Assembly (NCBI RefSeq): GCF_042432495.1
Contig: NZ_JBHLXC010000024.1
Location: forward strand, 186,001-250,000
DNA: 64,000 nucleotides
Source: Pseudochelatococcus lubricantis
GTDB lineage: Bacteria > Pseudomonadota > Alphaproteobacteria > Rhizobiales > Beijerinckiaceae
Direction of reading: 5' to 3'
The notes under the pieces are model-generated. The model saw only the letters and a list, made by a program, of their open reading frames with translations. It was not told where the DNA came from and did not search any database. A program made the translations under genes and the position numbers. Below are positions 1-10,563 of the stretch, piece by piece (the first letter of the stretch is position 1; each line of letters opens with the position of its first letter).

Positions 1-232
1 AATCGGCCTCGCGAAAGCGTGCGGCGAACACGCCGTCAGTGACGGCGCGGCGGGTGCAGACCAGCACGATGCCGTTGAACAGGGCCGGCTTCTCCCGCAG
101 GCGCCGCGCCCAGTTCTCGGCAATGCGCGCGCGGTTCTCCTGCGCCCAGCCCCACGGCTCCCGCTCGATGGCCGCATCGATATGCTGAAGGGAAACGATC
201 TCCACGCCGTCCGGCTCCTGTGCTGGCGTCAC
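1..232 (-). CDS. Nudix hydrolase, N-terminal part (runs off left edge)
   Basis: Only the first 77 codons lie in the window. The reading frame opens with GTG at 232-230, which overlaps the pdxY stop as GTGA, so the two genes are translationally coupled. The residues seen (a region with EPWGWAQENRARIAENW followed by KPALFNG and a hydrophobic strand) resemble the N-terminal strand region of alphaproteobacterial Nudix proteins that precedes the Nudix box. The catalytic GX5EX7REUXEEXGU box would lie beyond the left edge, so neither activity nor substrate can be confirmed. The overlap with pdxY makes this a real gene rather than a shadow frame; the family call is an inference from a short segment. 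Confidence 0.5.
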   Translation of the reverse strand, partial: MTPAQEPDGVEIVSLQHIDAAIEREPWGWAQENRARIAENWARRLREKPALFNGIVLVCTRRAVTDGVFAARFREAD

Positions 233-1077
233 ACCCGTTCCGCCGTGAAGCGGACGGAGGGCGCGACGAATTCTTCCTGCGCCTCGATCAGCCGGATCTC
301 GCGTCCGCCGAGTTCCACCGTCTTGCGCAGCAGGCCGTGCATGGAGGATGCCGCCGCTTCCAGCGCCACCACCGCCGACCTGCTTTTCAGGTAATGCACG
401 AAGAACAACGCTGCTGTGACATCGCCGCCGCCGTTGACGGTGATCGGCAGGCGCGGCGTGCGCACCCTGTGGAGGCCGCCGCCGTTGGAGGCAAGCAGGT
501 CGAGACAGTCGGCGGGCGTGTCCTCGGTGATCACGGAAGTGACGAGCACGACCTTCGGCCCCCGCGCGTGCAGGCTGTCGATGGCGGCGCGCGCCTCCGT
601 CAGCGTGGGGGCGGCGCGCCCGGCCAGCAGTTCGAGTTCGAAATGGTTGGGCGTGATGATATCCGCCGCCGGCACCGCGTGGTCGCGCATGAACTCCTCG
701 ATGCCCGGCCGCACGAAGACGCCGCGCCCGACGTCGCCGATCACAGGGTCGCAACAGTAGAGCGCGGCCGGATTGGCCTCGCGCACGCGCGCGACTGTGG
801 CGAGGATGGCGCTGCCGATGTCGGCGGAGCCCATGTAGCCCGACAGCACGCCGTCGCAGGAGCCGAGCACGCCGCGCTCGCTGATGCCGTCGACCAGTTC
901 CTCGATCGAGTGGCCGTCGAACACCCGCCCCTTCCACGAACCATAGCCCGTGTGGTTGGAGAACTGCACCGTGTGTATGGACCAGACATCGACGCCGAGC
1001 CGCTGCATGGGGAAGACGGCCGCCGCATTTCCGACATGGCCGTAGGCGACATGAGACTGGATGGAAAGAACGTTCAT
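229..1077 (-). CDS. pdxY: Pyridoxal kinase PdxY
   Basis: Predicted 282-aa cytoplasmic kinase of the PfkB/ribokinase superfamily that phosphorylates pyridoxal to pyridoxal 5'-phosphate in the B6 salvage pathway. The N-terminus (MNVLSIQSHVAYGHVGNAAA) is the typical PdxY start with the substrate-contacting Ser and His. Near residue 220 lies the anion-hole/catalytic motif GGGDVTAALF with the expected Asp. Length matches the family (about 286 aa). An open frame continues upstream to 1668 but reads antisense through the DedA gene, so the start at 1077 is preferred. The 3' end overlaps the Nudix gene start by four bases. A perfect hairpin (TTCGCCGC at 1104-1111, GCGGCGAA at 1115-1122) sits just upstream in the presumed leader. 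Confidence 0.93.
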   Translation of the reverse strand: MNVLSIQSHVAYGHVGNAAAVFPMQRLGVDVWSIHTVQFSNHTGYGSWKGRVFDGHSIEELVDGISERGVLGSCDGVLSGYMGSADIGSAILATVARVREANPAALYCCDPVIGDVGRGVFVRPGIEEFMRDHAVPAADIITPNHFELELLAGRAAPTLTEARAAIDSLHARGPKVVLVTSVITEDTPADCLDLLASNGGGLHRVRTPRLPITVNGGGDVTAALFFVHYLKSRSAVVALEAAASSMHGLLRKTVELGGREIRLIEAQEEFVAPSVRFTAERV

Positions 1078-1103
1078 TGTTATCCGGAACCCCGACTGGA
1101 GAC

Positions 1104-1122
1104 TTCGCCGCCTCGCGGCGAA
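1104..1122. repeat. Perfect 8-bp inverted repeat upstream of pdxY
   Basis: TTCGCCGC and GCGGCGAA are separated by CTC. It lies 27 bp upstream of the pdxY start on the minus strand, between the divergent pdxY and DedA genes. The run of A that follows on the plus strand is on the wrong side for a terminator. It may be a leader hairpin or an operator; function is unknown. Confidence 0.5.
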
Positions 1123-1242
1123 AAAATCGCAGGCAGCGTTTTTACGTCCACGCGCGCCCCGCCGCAATCCCCGTTTCCGCCCTGCGCCCATCCCGCGCGG
1201 GGCGTCCTTCCACCCCCGATTCGCCGCTCGTAGTTCACTGCC

Positions 1243-1761
1243 ATGACCATTGCCAGCCTCATCGACACCGTGATCGCCGCCACGCGCGACAATGCCCAGT
1301 GGGCCGCGCCGATCGTGTTTCTGGTCGCCTTCGCGGAATCGTTCGCGCTGCTGGCGCTGCTGGTGCCGGGATGGGCGATCCTGATCGGCATTGGCGCGCT
1401 GATCGGTGCCTCCGGCATCGACTTCTGGCCCGTGTGGGCGGCGGCGGCCTCCGGCGCGGCGCTTGGCGACTGGATTTCCTACTGGGTGGGCCATCACTTC
1501 AAGGACCGCGCCACCCGATGGTGGCCGCTCTCCCGCCATCCGGCGATGGTGGAGCGCGGGCGCGCCTTCTTCCAGCGCTTCGGCGCGTGGAGCGTCTTCA
1601 TCGGCCGTTTCTTCGGCCCGCTGCGCGCCGTGGTGCCGCTGATCGCGGGCATCTTCGGCATGCGGCAATGGTCGTTCCAGCTCGCCAACATCACCTCCGC
1701 CCTGCTGTGGGCGTTCGTCCTGCTCGCTCCGGTGGCAGCGGTGTTGCGGCAGTTCATGTGA
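1243..1761 (+). CDS. DedA family (SNARE-associated) membrane protein
   Basis: A 172-aa integral membrane protein of the DedA/VTT family. Members act in lipid or undecaprenyl-phosphate translocation and maintain membrane potential. Visible family marks are the acidic residue in an early hydrophobic segment (FAESFALLALLVPGWAIL), the small-residue stretch GAALGDWISYWVGHHF, and the signature GRFFGPLRAVVPLIAGIFGM near residues 125-145. The arginines and proline in that last motif are the residues usually needed for function. It is somewhat shorter than E. coli DedA (about 219 aa), which is common for this subfamily. It is transcribed divergently from pdxY, and no partner gene is evident. The lipid substrate cannot be told from sequence. 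Confidence 0.85.
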   Translation: MTIASLIDTVIAATRDNAQWAAPIVFLVAFAESFALLALLVPGWAILIGIGALIGASGIDFWPVWAAAASGAALGDWISYWVGHHFKDRATRWWPLSRHPAMVERGRAFFQRFGAWSVFIGRFFGPLRAVVPLIAGIFGMRQWSFQLANITSALLWAFVLLAPVAAVLRQFM

Positions 1762-2018
1762 CCGGGGGCGGGCGGCCCGCCGGCACGAGGGGCGGATATT
1801 TTCCCGGCACTGTGCTCATGCGACAATAGCGCGCGGGCGGGAATTGGCATATGTACCGTTGCGCCGCACGCATAGCCGCCGCGCCAGAGGCGTCGCGGCG
1901 CCAGGATCCCACCGGGCCATGTTCCGGCCGCGCGCCAGCCATGCCCGGTTCGCCGTTTTTATTTTTCGATTTACCGATACGACGTTTTCTGCCGACGCCG
2001 GACAGGAAAGAACATCAC

Positions 2019-3179
2019 ATGGACGCTGCATCTCCCGCCTCCAGAAGCGCCGTGCCTCCCGGCTGGCGGCCCGACCGTTGCGACCGCGTCGCGCTCGTGC
2101 TGCAGGGCGGCGGCGCGCTCGGCGCCTACCAGGGCGGCGTCTACGAGGCGCTGCACGAGGCCGGGCTGGAGCCGGACTGGGTTTCGGGCGTCTCGATCGG
2201 CGCCATCAACGCCGCCATCATCGCCGGCAACCCGCCCGACCGGCGGCTCGAAAACCTGCGCACTTTCTGGGAGAGGATCACGGAGCGCAAGGTCTGGGCC
2301 TACACGCCGGACGGCGATATCTTCCGGCAGATGCGCAACGCCAACAGCGCCTTCCTCACCTACCTGCTGGGGCAGCCGGGCTTCTTCAAGCCCCACCTTA
2401 CGAACCCCTTCTTCAGCCCGGCGGGCGCACGCACGGCGACGAGCTTCTACGACATGTCGCCGCTCGCGGAGACGCTGGCGGAACTCGTCGATTTCTCGCT
2501 GATCAACAAGCAGAGGATGCGGTTCGCGGTGGGTGCGGTCAACATCCTGACCGGCAATTTCACCTACTTCGACAACGCCCACGAAGAGATCTCGGCAGAG
2601 CACATCATGGCCTCCGGTGCCCTGCCGCCCACGCTGCCGATGCAGAAGATCGGGACGGATTTCTACTGGGACGGCGGCCTCGTCTCGAACACGCCGCTGC
2701 AGCATCTGCTCGACCAGTCCGACCACCTGAACTCGCTGGTGTTCCAGGTAGACCTGTTCAGCGCGCGCGGGTCGCTACCACGCGACATCTTCGACGTGTT
2801 CAGCCGGCAGAAGGACATCATGAACTCGTCCCGAACCCGCTACAACACGGACGTCTACCGCCAGTTGCACGAGTGGAAGAGCCGCCTGCAGGCAGTGCTG
2901 GAAAAGGTTCCCGACGAGCTGCTCACGGACGAGGAGCGCTATCTGCGCCACCAGCTGAGCGACATGCCGGAAATCACCATCCTGCAACTCATCTACCAGC
3001 AGACGGCCTACGAGGGTGCCGCGAGGGACTACGAGTTTTCCGGCACGTCGATGCGCGAGCACTGGAGCAGCGGCTACGACGACACGCGCCGCACCCTCAA
3101 GCAGCGCGAATGGCTGGAGATGCCGCCGCCCGGCGCGGGCATCGTGGTGCACGACGTGCACCACAAGCGCGCCCTCTGA
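2019..3179 (+). CDS. Patatin-like phospholipase with C-terminal DUF3734-type region
   Basis: A 386-aa lipid acyl hydrolase. The patatin core shows the oxyanion glycine loop (LQGGGALGAYQGG, residues 28-40), the nucleophile elbow GVSIG with Ser59, and the catalytic Asp in DGGL at about residue 218, which forms a Ser-Asp dyad. The C-terminal third, rich in charged helices (RQKDIMNSSRTRYN onward), corresponds to the DUF3734-like extension found in many alphaproteobacterial patatins. ATG at 2019 was chosen because AGGAAAG lies 5-10 bases upstream; an open frame upstream to 1851 has no ribosome binding site. There is no signal peptide, so it is probably cytoplasmic or peripheral to the membrane. 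The natural substrate is unknown. Confidence 0.88.
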   Translation: MDAASPASRSAVPPGWRPDRCDRVALVLQGGGALGAYQGGVYEALHEAGLEPDWVSGVSIGAINAAIIAGNPPDRRLENLRTFWERITERKVWAYTPDGDIFRQMRNANSAFLTYLLGQPGFFKPHLTNPFFSPAGARTATSFYDMSPLAETLAELVDFSLINKQRMRFAVGAVNILTGNFTYFDNAHEEISAEHIMASGALPPTLPMQKIGTDFYWDGGLVSNTPLQHLLDQSDHLNSLVFQVDLFSARGSLPRDIFDVFSRQKDIMNSSRTRYNTDVYRQLHEWKSRLQAVLEKVPDELLTDEERYLRHQLSDMPEITILQLIYQQTAYEGAARDYEFSGTSMREHWSSGYDDTRRTLKQREWLEMPPPGAGIVVHDVHHKRAL

Positions 3180-3232
3180 AGCGGATTAGACACCTCGGAC
3201 CTGGCAACGGGCACCGTTTTAGGGTCGATTTG

Positions 3233-3262
3233 TCTGTCCTGTTTCAACGTAAACAGGACAGA
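3233..3262. repeat. Palindromic intergenic repeat, copy A (perfect 12-bp arms)
   Basis: TCTGTCCTGTTT (3233-3244) and AAACAGGACAGA (3251-3262) flank the loop CAACGT. The same core with small changes recurs at 22755-22792. The right arm abuts the stop codon of the small lipoprotein gene on the minus strand, so it could also act as a 3' stabilising hairpin between that gene and the convergent patatin gene. Confidence 0.75.
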
Positions 3263-3264
3263 TT

Positions 3265-3477
3265 CTATCGGGTGGCAGGCGCCCGCAGGCCCGGGGCGGC
3301 GGGCGCGGGCGCCGCGGCTTGGGAATTGACGCGCGAAGGCACGCGGTGCTGTTCGGACGGCGGCGGCGGCATGTTGTCGCCACCTTCGAGCACGCCGGGC
3401 GGCAGCTTGCGTGCACAACCCGCCAGCACGGCGGCAGCCGACAGGGCGATGACCAAGGCCAATCCACTTCTCGTCAT
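3265..3477 (-). CDS. Small putative lipoprotein (70 aa)
   Basis: Starts at ATG 3477 with GGGAG upstream. The N-terminus MTRSGLALVIALSAAAVLAGC is a lipoprotein signal peptide ending in the lipobox LAGC, so cleavage before Cys and lipid anchoring are expected. The mature part is only about 50 residues and rich in Pro and Ala (PPPPSEQ, AAAPAPAAPG), like the short LptM/entericidin-type lipoproteins, but I do not recognise the family. The stop codon touches the 12-bp inverted repeat. The gene lies alone, divergent from trpG. The coding call rests on the signal peptide, the ribosome binding site and the open frame. Confidence 0.65.
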   Translation of the reverse strand: MTRSGLALVIALSAAAVLAGCARKLPPGVLEGGDNMPPPPSEQHRVPSRVNSQAAAPAPAAPGLRAPATR

Positions 3478-3494
3478 GATAGCTCCCCTGGGCG

Positions 3495-3515
3495 GCATGC
3501 AACGCTATTGCATGC
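3495..3515. promoter_or_regulatory. Perfect inverted repeat in the divergent lipoprotein/trpG region
   Basis: GCATGCAA (3495-3502), CGCTA spacer, TTGCATGC (3508-3515). It lies 18 bp upstream of the lipoprotein start on the minus strand and about 240 bp upstream of trpG. The short symmetric form suits a dimeric regulator's operator better than a terminator. The regulator is unknown. Confidence 0.4.
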
Positions 3516-3757
3516 GGGCCCCGTTGACACACCAAACTTGCGCGAATCCCGCCAGCATCCGTCCGGCAATTTACAGCATTTTTCCCGCGATGCGAGCTTG
3601 CGCGCCGTCGGCGGGCGCACGGCTGCCGTGCGCATGAAGAAATCGTGTCAAGAAGCTTGACCCGGCAACGCGCGGAGCGCTAACAGACCAGATCAGGCCT
3701 TCATGAATCGGGCGCTACCGGCCCGGTGAACAGGGTACGCAGCAGGAAAGTTCCGCC

Positions 3758-4369
<612 letters not shown>

Positions 4370-4395
4370 TCCGACCGCCTACGGGAACCTGTTCC

Positions 4396-5421
4396 ATGGA
4401 TGCTTTCAAGCCCTTCATCGCCAAGGTCGCCACCGGCGCTTCGCTGAACCGTGAAGAGGCGCGCGCGGCCTTCGACACCATGCTCTCCGGCGAGGTGACG
4501 CCCGCGCAGGGCGGAGGTTTCCTGATGGCGCTGCGCGTGCGCGGCGAAAGCGTGGACGAGATCGCCGGCGCGGTGGAGGCGCTGCGCTCGCGCATGCTGC
4601 GCGTGGAAGCGCCCGCCGATGCCGTCGATATCGTCGGCACCGGTGGCGACAACTCCGGCAGCTACAATGTCTCCACGCTGGCGGCCATCATCACGGCGGC
4701 GGCGGGCGTGCCGGTCGCCAAGCACGGCAACCGCGCGGCCTCGTCGAAGTCCGGCGCGGCGGATGTGCTGGTGGCGCTCGGCGTCAACCTCAGCAACGAT
4801 CCCGCCAACATCGCCCGCGCCGTCCGCGAGGCCGGCGTCGGGTTCATGTTCGCGCCCAACCATCACGCCTCGATGCGCCACGTCGGCCCCGTCCGGGTGG
4901 AGCTTGGCACGCGCACGCTGTTCAACATCATCGGCCCGCTGTCCAACCCGGCCGGCGCCAGGCGGCAGGTGCTCGGCACCTACTCCTCCTCGCTGCTCGC
5001 GCCGCTCGCCGAGGTGCTCCGCTCGCTGGGCTCGGAACGGGTCTGGCTCGTGCATGGGCTCGACGGCCTCGACGAGCTGTCGACGGCAGCCCCCACCGAT
5101 GTCGTCGCGCTGGAGGACGGCAGCATCCGCCGCTTCACCGTCACGGCGGAGGAAGCGGGCCTTCCCCAGGCGCGGCCAGAAGACCTGCGCGGCGGCGATC
5201 CCGAACACAACGCGAAGGCGCTGCTGGCCGTGCTCGCCGGCGAGAAGACGCCCTACCGCGACATCTCCGTGCTCAACGCGGCAGCAGCGCTCGTTGTGGC
5301 GAAAAAGGCGGCGAACCTGCGCGAGGGTGCGGCAATCGCCGCCGCAGCGCTTGATTCGGGCAAGGCCCGCGCCACGCTGGACAAGCTCGTCGCGGTCTCC
5401 AACGACGGGAGCGCCGCATGA
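4396..5421 (+). CDS. trpD: Anthranilate phosphoribosyltransferase
   Basis: A 341-aa enzyme that transfers the phosphoribosyl group from PRPP to anthranilate, the second step of tryptophan synthesis. The helical N-terminal domain is followed by the PRPP-binding GTGGDNSGSYNVST motif, the KHGNRAASSKSGAADVL loop and the anthranilate-site segment MFAPNHHASMRHVGPVR. Length equals the family norm. The start at 4396 gives the standard N-terminus MDAFKPFIAKV; a longer frame from 4000 reads through trpG. It lies in the trpGDC operon, and its last codons overlap trpC by ATGA, implying coupled translation. Confidence 0.97.
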   Translation: MDAFKPFIAKVATGASLNREEARAAFDTMLSGEVTPAQGGGFLMALRVRGESVDEIAGAVEALRSRMLRVEAPADAVDIVGTGGDNSGSYNVSTLAAIITAAAGVPVAKHGNRAASSKSGAADVLVALGVNLSNDPANIARAVREAGVGFMFAPNHHASMRHVGPVRVELGTRTLFNIIGPLSNPAGARRQVLGTYSSSLLAPLAEVLRSLGSERVWLVHGLDGLDELSTAAPTDVVALEDGSIRRFTVTAEEAGLPQARPEDLRGGDPEHNAKALLAVLAGEKTPYRDISVLNAAAALVVAKKAANLREGAAIAAAALDSGKARATLDKLVAVSNDGSAA

Positions 5422-6245
5422 CCGCCGCTACCGATGTGTTGGCCCATATCGAGGCCTACAAGCGCGCCGAGATCGCCGCAGCGAAGGAGGCGATCCCGCA
5501 GGCCGCCATCGAGCGGCGCGCGGCGGACGCCCCGGCCCCGCGCGGATTCGCGGCGGCGATCGCCCGCCATCTCGGCGAGGGGCGACCGGCGCTCATCGCG
5601 GAGATCAAGAAGGCGAGCCCCTCGAAGGGCCTCATCCGGGCGGACTTCGATCCGCCCGCCCTCGCCCGCGCCTACGCGAAAGGCGGCGCGACCTGTCTTT
5701 CCGTGCTCACCGACGGTCCGTCATTCCAGGGCGATCCGGCCTATCTCGGCGCGGCGCGCGAGGCGTCCGGCCTGCCCGCCCTGCGCAAGGACTTCCTGTT
5801 CGACCCCTATCAGGTCTACGAGGCGCGGGCCTGGGGCGCGGACTGCATCCTGATAATCCTGGCGAGCGTCGACGACGCCACAGCCCGCGCACTCGCCGAC
5901 ACCGCGCGCGATCTCGGGATGGACACGCTCGTTGAGGTGCATGACGCGGCGGAACTCGACCGCGCGCTCGCCCTCGGCACGAAGCTCGTCGGCATCAACA
6001 ACCGCAACCTGCGCACGTTCGAGACATCGCTCGCCGTGAGCGAGGCGCTGGCGCCGCGCGTGCCGGGCGACCGCATCCTGGTGGGGGAGAGCGGCATCTT
6101 CACCCACGCCGACATCGTTCGCCTGCAAGCCGCCGGAATCAACACGTTCCTCGTTGGCGAAAGCCTGATGCGGCAGGAGGATGTGGAGGCCGCGACACGC
6201 GCGCTGCTGTTCGGCGATGATGCCGCCGCCGCGACGAAAGCGTGA
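5418..6245 (+). CDS. trpC: Indole-3-glycerol phosphate synthase
   Basis: A 275-aa TIM-barrel enzyme catalysing ring closure of CdRP to indole-3-glycerol phosphate. Visible are the catalytic lysine loop EIKKASPSKGLI (about residues 60-71), FRKD-equivalent LRKDFLFDPYQV, LVEVHD with the catalytic Glu, GINNRNLRTF and the phosphate-binding GESGIF. It is monofunctional (no TrpF domain). It overlaps trpD by four bases. In many Rhizobiales trpC is followed by moaC-moeA-lexA; here it is followed by a DEAD-box helicase behind its own promoter. Confidence 0.97.
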   Translation: MTAATDVLAHIEAYKRAEIAAAKEAIPQAAIERRAADAPAPRGFAAAIARHLGEGRPALIAEIKKASPSKGLIRADFDPPALARAYAKGGATCLSVLTDGPSFQGDPAYLGAAREASGLPALRKDFLFDPYQVYEARAWGADCILIILASVDDATARALADTARDLGMDTLVEVHDAAELDRALALGTKLVGINNRNLRTFETSLAVSEALAPRVPGDRILVGESGIFTHADIVRLQAAGINTFLVGESLMRQEDVEAATRALLFGDDAAAATKA

Positions 6246-6315
6246 TGCAAAGTCATCAGCGACGAAAAAAACGGACTTAAACCCGCCCGGCGCGAATGAC
6301 ATGTCAGCGTATTCG

Positions 6316-6343
6316 TTGACAAGAAAGCGTAAACTTCTATGTT
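6316..6343 (+). promoter_or_regulatory. Candidate sigma-70 promoter for the DEAD-box helicase gene
   Basis: TTGACA at 6316-6321, a 16-bp spacer, and TATGTT at 6338-6343. Transcription would begin near 6350 and leave a leader of about 100 nt before the ATG at 6454. The leader contains several short complementary G/C tracts (for example GGGGTGTTCCCC and GGGCCGTTTGCGGCCC), so it could fold. Confidence 0.45.
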
Positions 6344-6453
6344 CCGCAACGAGGATGCGGGGTGTTCCCCATCCAGGGACGGGCCGTTTGCGGCCCCGCG
6401 TCGCCATTCGGGACATACGGTTCCGTTCTCCGGCGCATCTTTAGCGGAATACG

Positions 6454-8829
<2,376 letters not shown>

Positions 8830-8839
8830 CGGAGCCGGG

Positions 8840-9565
8840 ATGCGTTTCGACGTCCCTCTGGTGGAAGGCAGGCTGGTGCGGCGCTACAAGCGCTTCCTGG
8901 CCGATGTGGAGGTGGCCGGCGAGATCGTCACCGTCCACTGCGCCAATCCGGGCGCGATGACCGGCCTCACGGCACCGGGCAACCGCGTCTGGCTGTCACG
9001 CTCGTCGAATGTGAAGCGCAAGCTGCCATTGTCGTGGGAGATGGTGGAAGCCGCGTTTGGCGACAGGCTGCATGTCGTCGGCATCAACACCGCGCATCCG
9101 AACCGCATCGCAGCCGAAGCGATCGCGGAGGGCGCCGTCCCCGAACTCGCCGGCTATGGCGCGCTGCGGCGCGAGGTGCGATACGGCAAGGCGAGCCGCG
9201 TCGATATCCTGCTCGAATCGCCGGACAGACCCGCCTGCTACGTGGAGGTGAAGAACGTCCACCTGATGCGCGAGCCCGGCCTTGCGGAGTTTCCCGATTC
9301 CGTCACGGCGCGCGGCGCGCGCCACCTGGAGGAACTCGGCGACATGGTGGAGGCAGGCCACCGCGCCGTGATGCTCTTCGTCATCCAGATGCCCGCCGAC
9401 CGCTTCACGCTCGCCGCCGATATCGACCCGTTCTATGCGAAGGCGTTCGCGCGCGCCCGTGAGCGCGGTGTCGAGGCCCTGGCCCTCGCCTGCCACCTCG
9501 ACCCCGGCAACGCCGACGCCCCGGCGGCCATCGCCGTCAGCCATCCCGTGCCGATCGTTCCCTGA
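8840..9565 (+). CDS. sfsA: Sugar fermentation stimulation protein homolog SfsA
   Basis: A 241-aa protein of the SfsA family, which combines an OB-fold-like N-terminus with a restriction-endonuclease-like C-terminal domain; its molecular role is unsettled (DNA binding has been reported in E. coli). Conserved marks are the opening FDVPLVEGRLVRRYKRFLADV, the HCANPGAMTGL segment, the nuclease-like YVEVKNVHLMREPGLAEFPD motif with Glu and Lys, and TARGARHLEEL. The start at 8840 is 10 bp after the helicase stop, with GGAG upstream, so it may be co-transcribed. sfsA near map and radC is a common alphaproteobacterial order. Confidence 0.93.
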   Translation: MRFDVPLVEGRLVRRYKRFLADVEVAGEIVTVHCANPGAMTGLTAPGNRVWLSRSSNVKRKLPLSWEMVEAAFGDRLHVVGINTAHPNRIAAEAIAEGAVPELAGYGALRREVRYGKASRVDILLESPDRPACYVEVKNVHLMREPGLAEFPDSVTARGARHLEELGDMVEAGHRAVMLFVIQMPADRFTLAADIDPFYAKAFARARERGVEALALACHLDPGNADAPAAIAVSHPVPIVP

Positions 9566-9568
9566 TCT

Positions 9569-10423
9569 TCAGCCGTGTGTGTAAACGGCATTGAGCCGCG
9601 TGCGCGCGATCTCGCGGAAGCCGTAGCGCTTCAGCAGCGCATGCAGATCGGTCTGCCAGCGGCTCTCGCTGTTTTCGAGAATGAGCAGGCGTGGCCACAG
9701 GCTTTGCGGCGCCATGGCGAGGAACGGCTCCAGAATGAGGTCCTCCGCCCCCTGCACGTCGAGCTTGATGGCGTCCACATGGTCGAAGCGCTCGTCGCGG
9801 ATGACGTCGAGCATGGTTCTCGCGGGCACGCGCAGGGTGGGCGCGTTGGCGGAGCCGACGATCTTGATGCTGGCCTCGCCGATGTTGGAGGGATCGAGGA
9901 ACAGCGTCACCTCCCCCGCCCTGTCGGCGAGCGCGCAGGCGATGGCCTTGACTGTGCCGAAGCGGTTGACGCCAATGTTCCACACCAGCCGCTCGAAAAT
10001 CTCCGGTTGCGGCTCGATGGCGAGGATGCGCGCGCGCGGCCCGGCGTGCGCCGCCGCGTGCAGGGCATAGAAGCCCGCATTCGCGCCCACGTCGAGGAAC
10101 ACGAAATCCTCCGTGATGGCGCTGCGCAGTATCGCGAGTTCCTCGGCGTCGAAGAATTGCGGCGTGAACAGAACCTTCTTCTCGGAAATGTTGTTGTAGG
10201 GCTTGATGCGCATGCGCGCGCCCAGCGCCTCGATGTCGAGCGGCGCGCCGGCGAGACTGCGCAGCACGAGATTGCGCAGGAAGAATGCGCAGCGCCGCCC
10301 GGCCCACGTATCCGGCAGCTTGCCTGTCAGCGAGAGCGCCGACCGCACGAACGGTGACGGCGCGTAAGCACCGAAAGGCGCCGCGTCGGTAGGCATGGCT
10401 TGTGCGATCACGTCTGTCACCAT
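9569..10423 (-). CDS. FkbM family SAM-dependent methyltransferase
   Basis: A predicted 284-aa methyltransferase. The SAM-binding motif FLDVGANAGFYALHAA sits near residues 111-126, followed by the acidic strand ILAIEPQPEIF and the later DAIKLDVQGAE motif typical of FkbM enzymes, which O-methylate sugars or other small molecules. The start MVTDVIAQAM at 10423 is chosen; the open frame reaches 10543 but would run into the divergent map promoter. It lies antisense between sfsA and map, two genes usually adjacent in related genomes, and its stop is only 3 bp from the sfsA stop. This suggests a later insertion. The substrate is unknown; no glycan cluster is nearby. Confidence 0.85.
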   Translation of the reverse strand: MVTDVIAQAMPTDAAPFGAYAPSPFVRSALSLTGKLPDTWAGRRCAFFLRNLVLRSLAGAPLDIEALGARMRIKPYNNISEKKVLFTPQFFDAEELAILRSAITEDFVFLDVGANAGFYALHAAAHAGPRARILAIEPQPEIFERLVWNIGVNRFGTVKAIACALADRAGEVTLFLDPSNIGEASIKIVGSANAPTLRVPARTMLDVIRDERFDHVDAIKLDVQGAEDLILEPFLAMAPQSLWPRLLILENSESRWQTDLHALLKRYGFREIARTRLNAVYTHG

Positions 10424-10563
10424 GAAACGATCATTACACCCCGCCCGGCCCGTAGGCCAGTCCCACAAACATCGCAGCAAGGTCGACGGGAATATCTTGC
10501 ATGATGCGCCGTCTCGCTTAGATTGGAAAGGATCATCATGCAAGGTTCCGAAACAGGTCTCTT

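Noticed and set aside
1104..1122. Hairpin plus A-run as an intrinsic terminator
   Set aside because: The A-run follows on the plus strand and the T-run precedes the stem on the minus strand, so it fits neither direction.
229..1668. Long minus-strand frame of 479 codons covering pdxY and more
   Set aside because: Only the part from 1077 down is PdxY; the rest is antisense to the DedA gene and lacks protein-like sequence.
3660..3757. Possible trp attenuator before trpG
   Set aside because: The only short frame encodes no tryptophan and no alternative terminator/antiterminator pair is evident.
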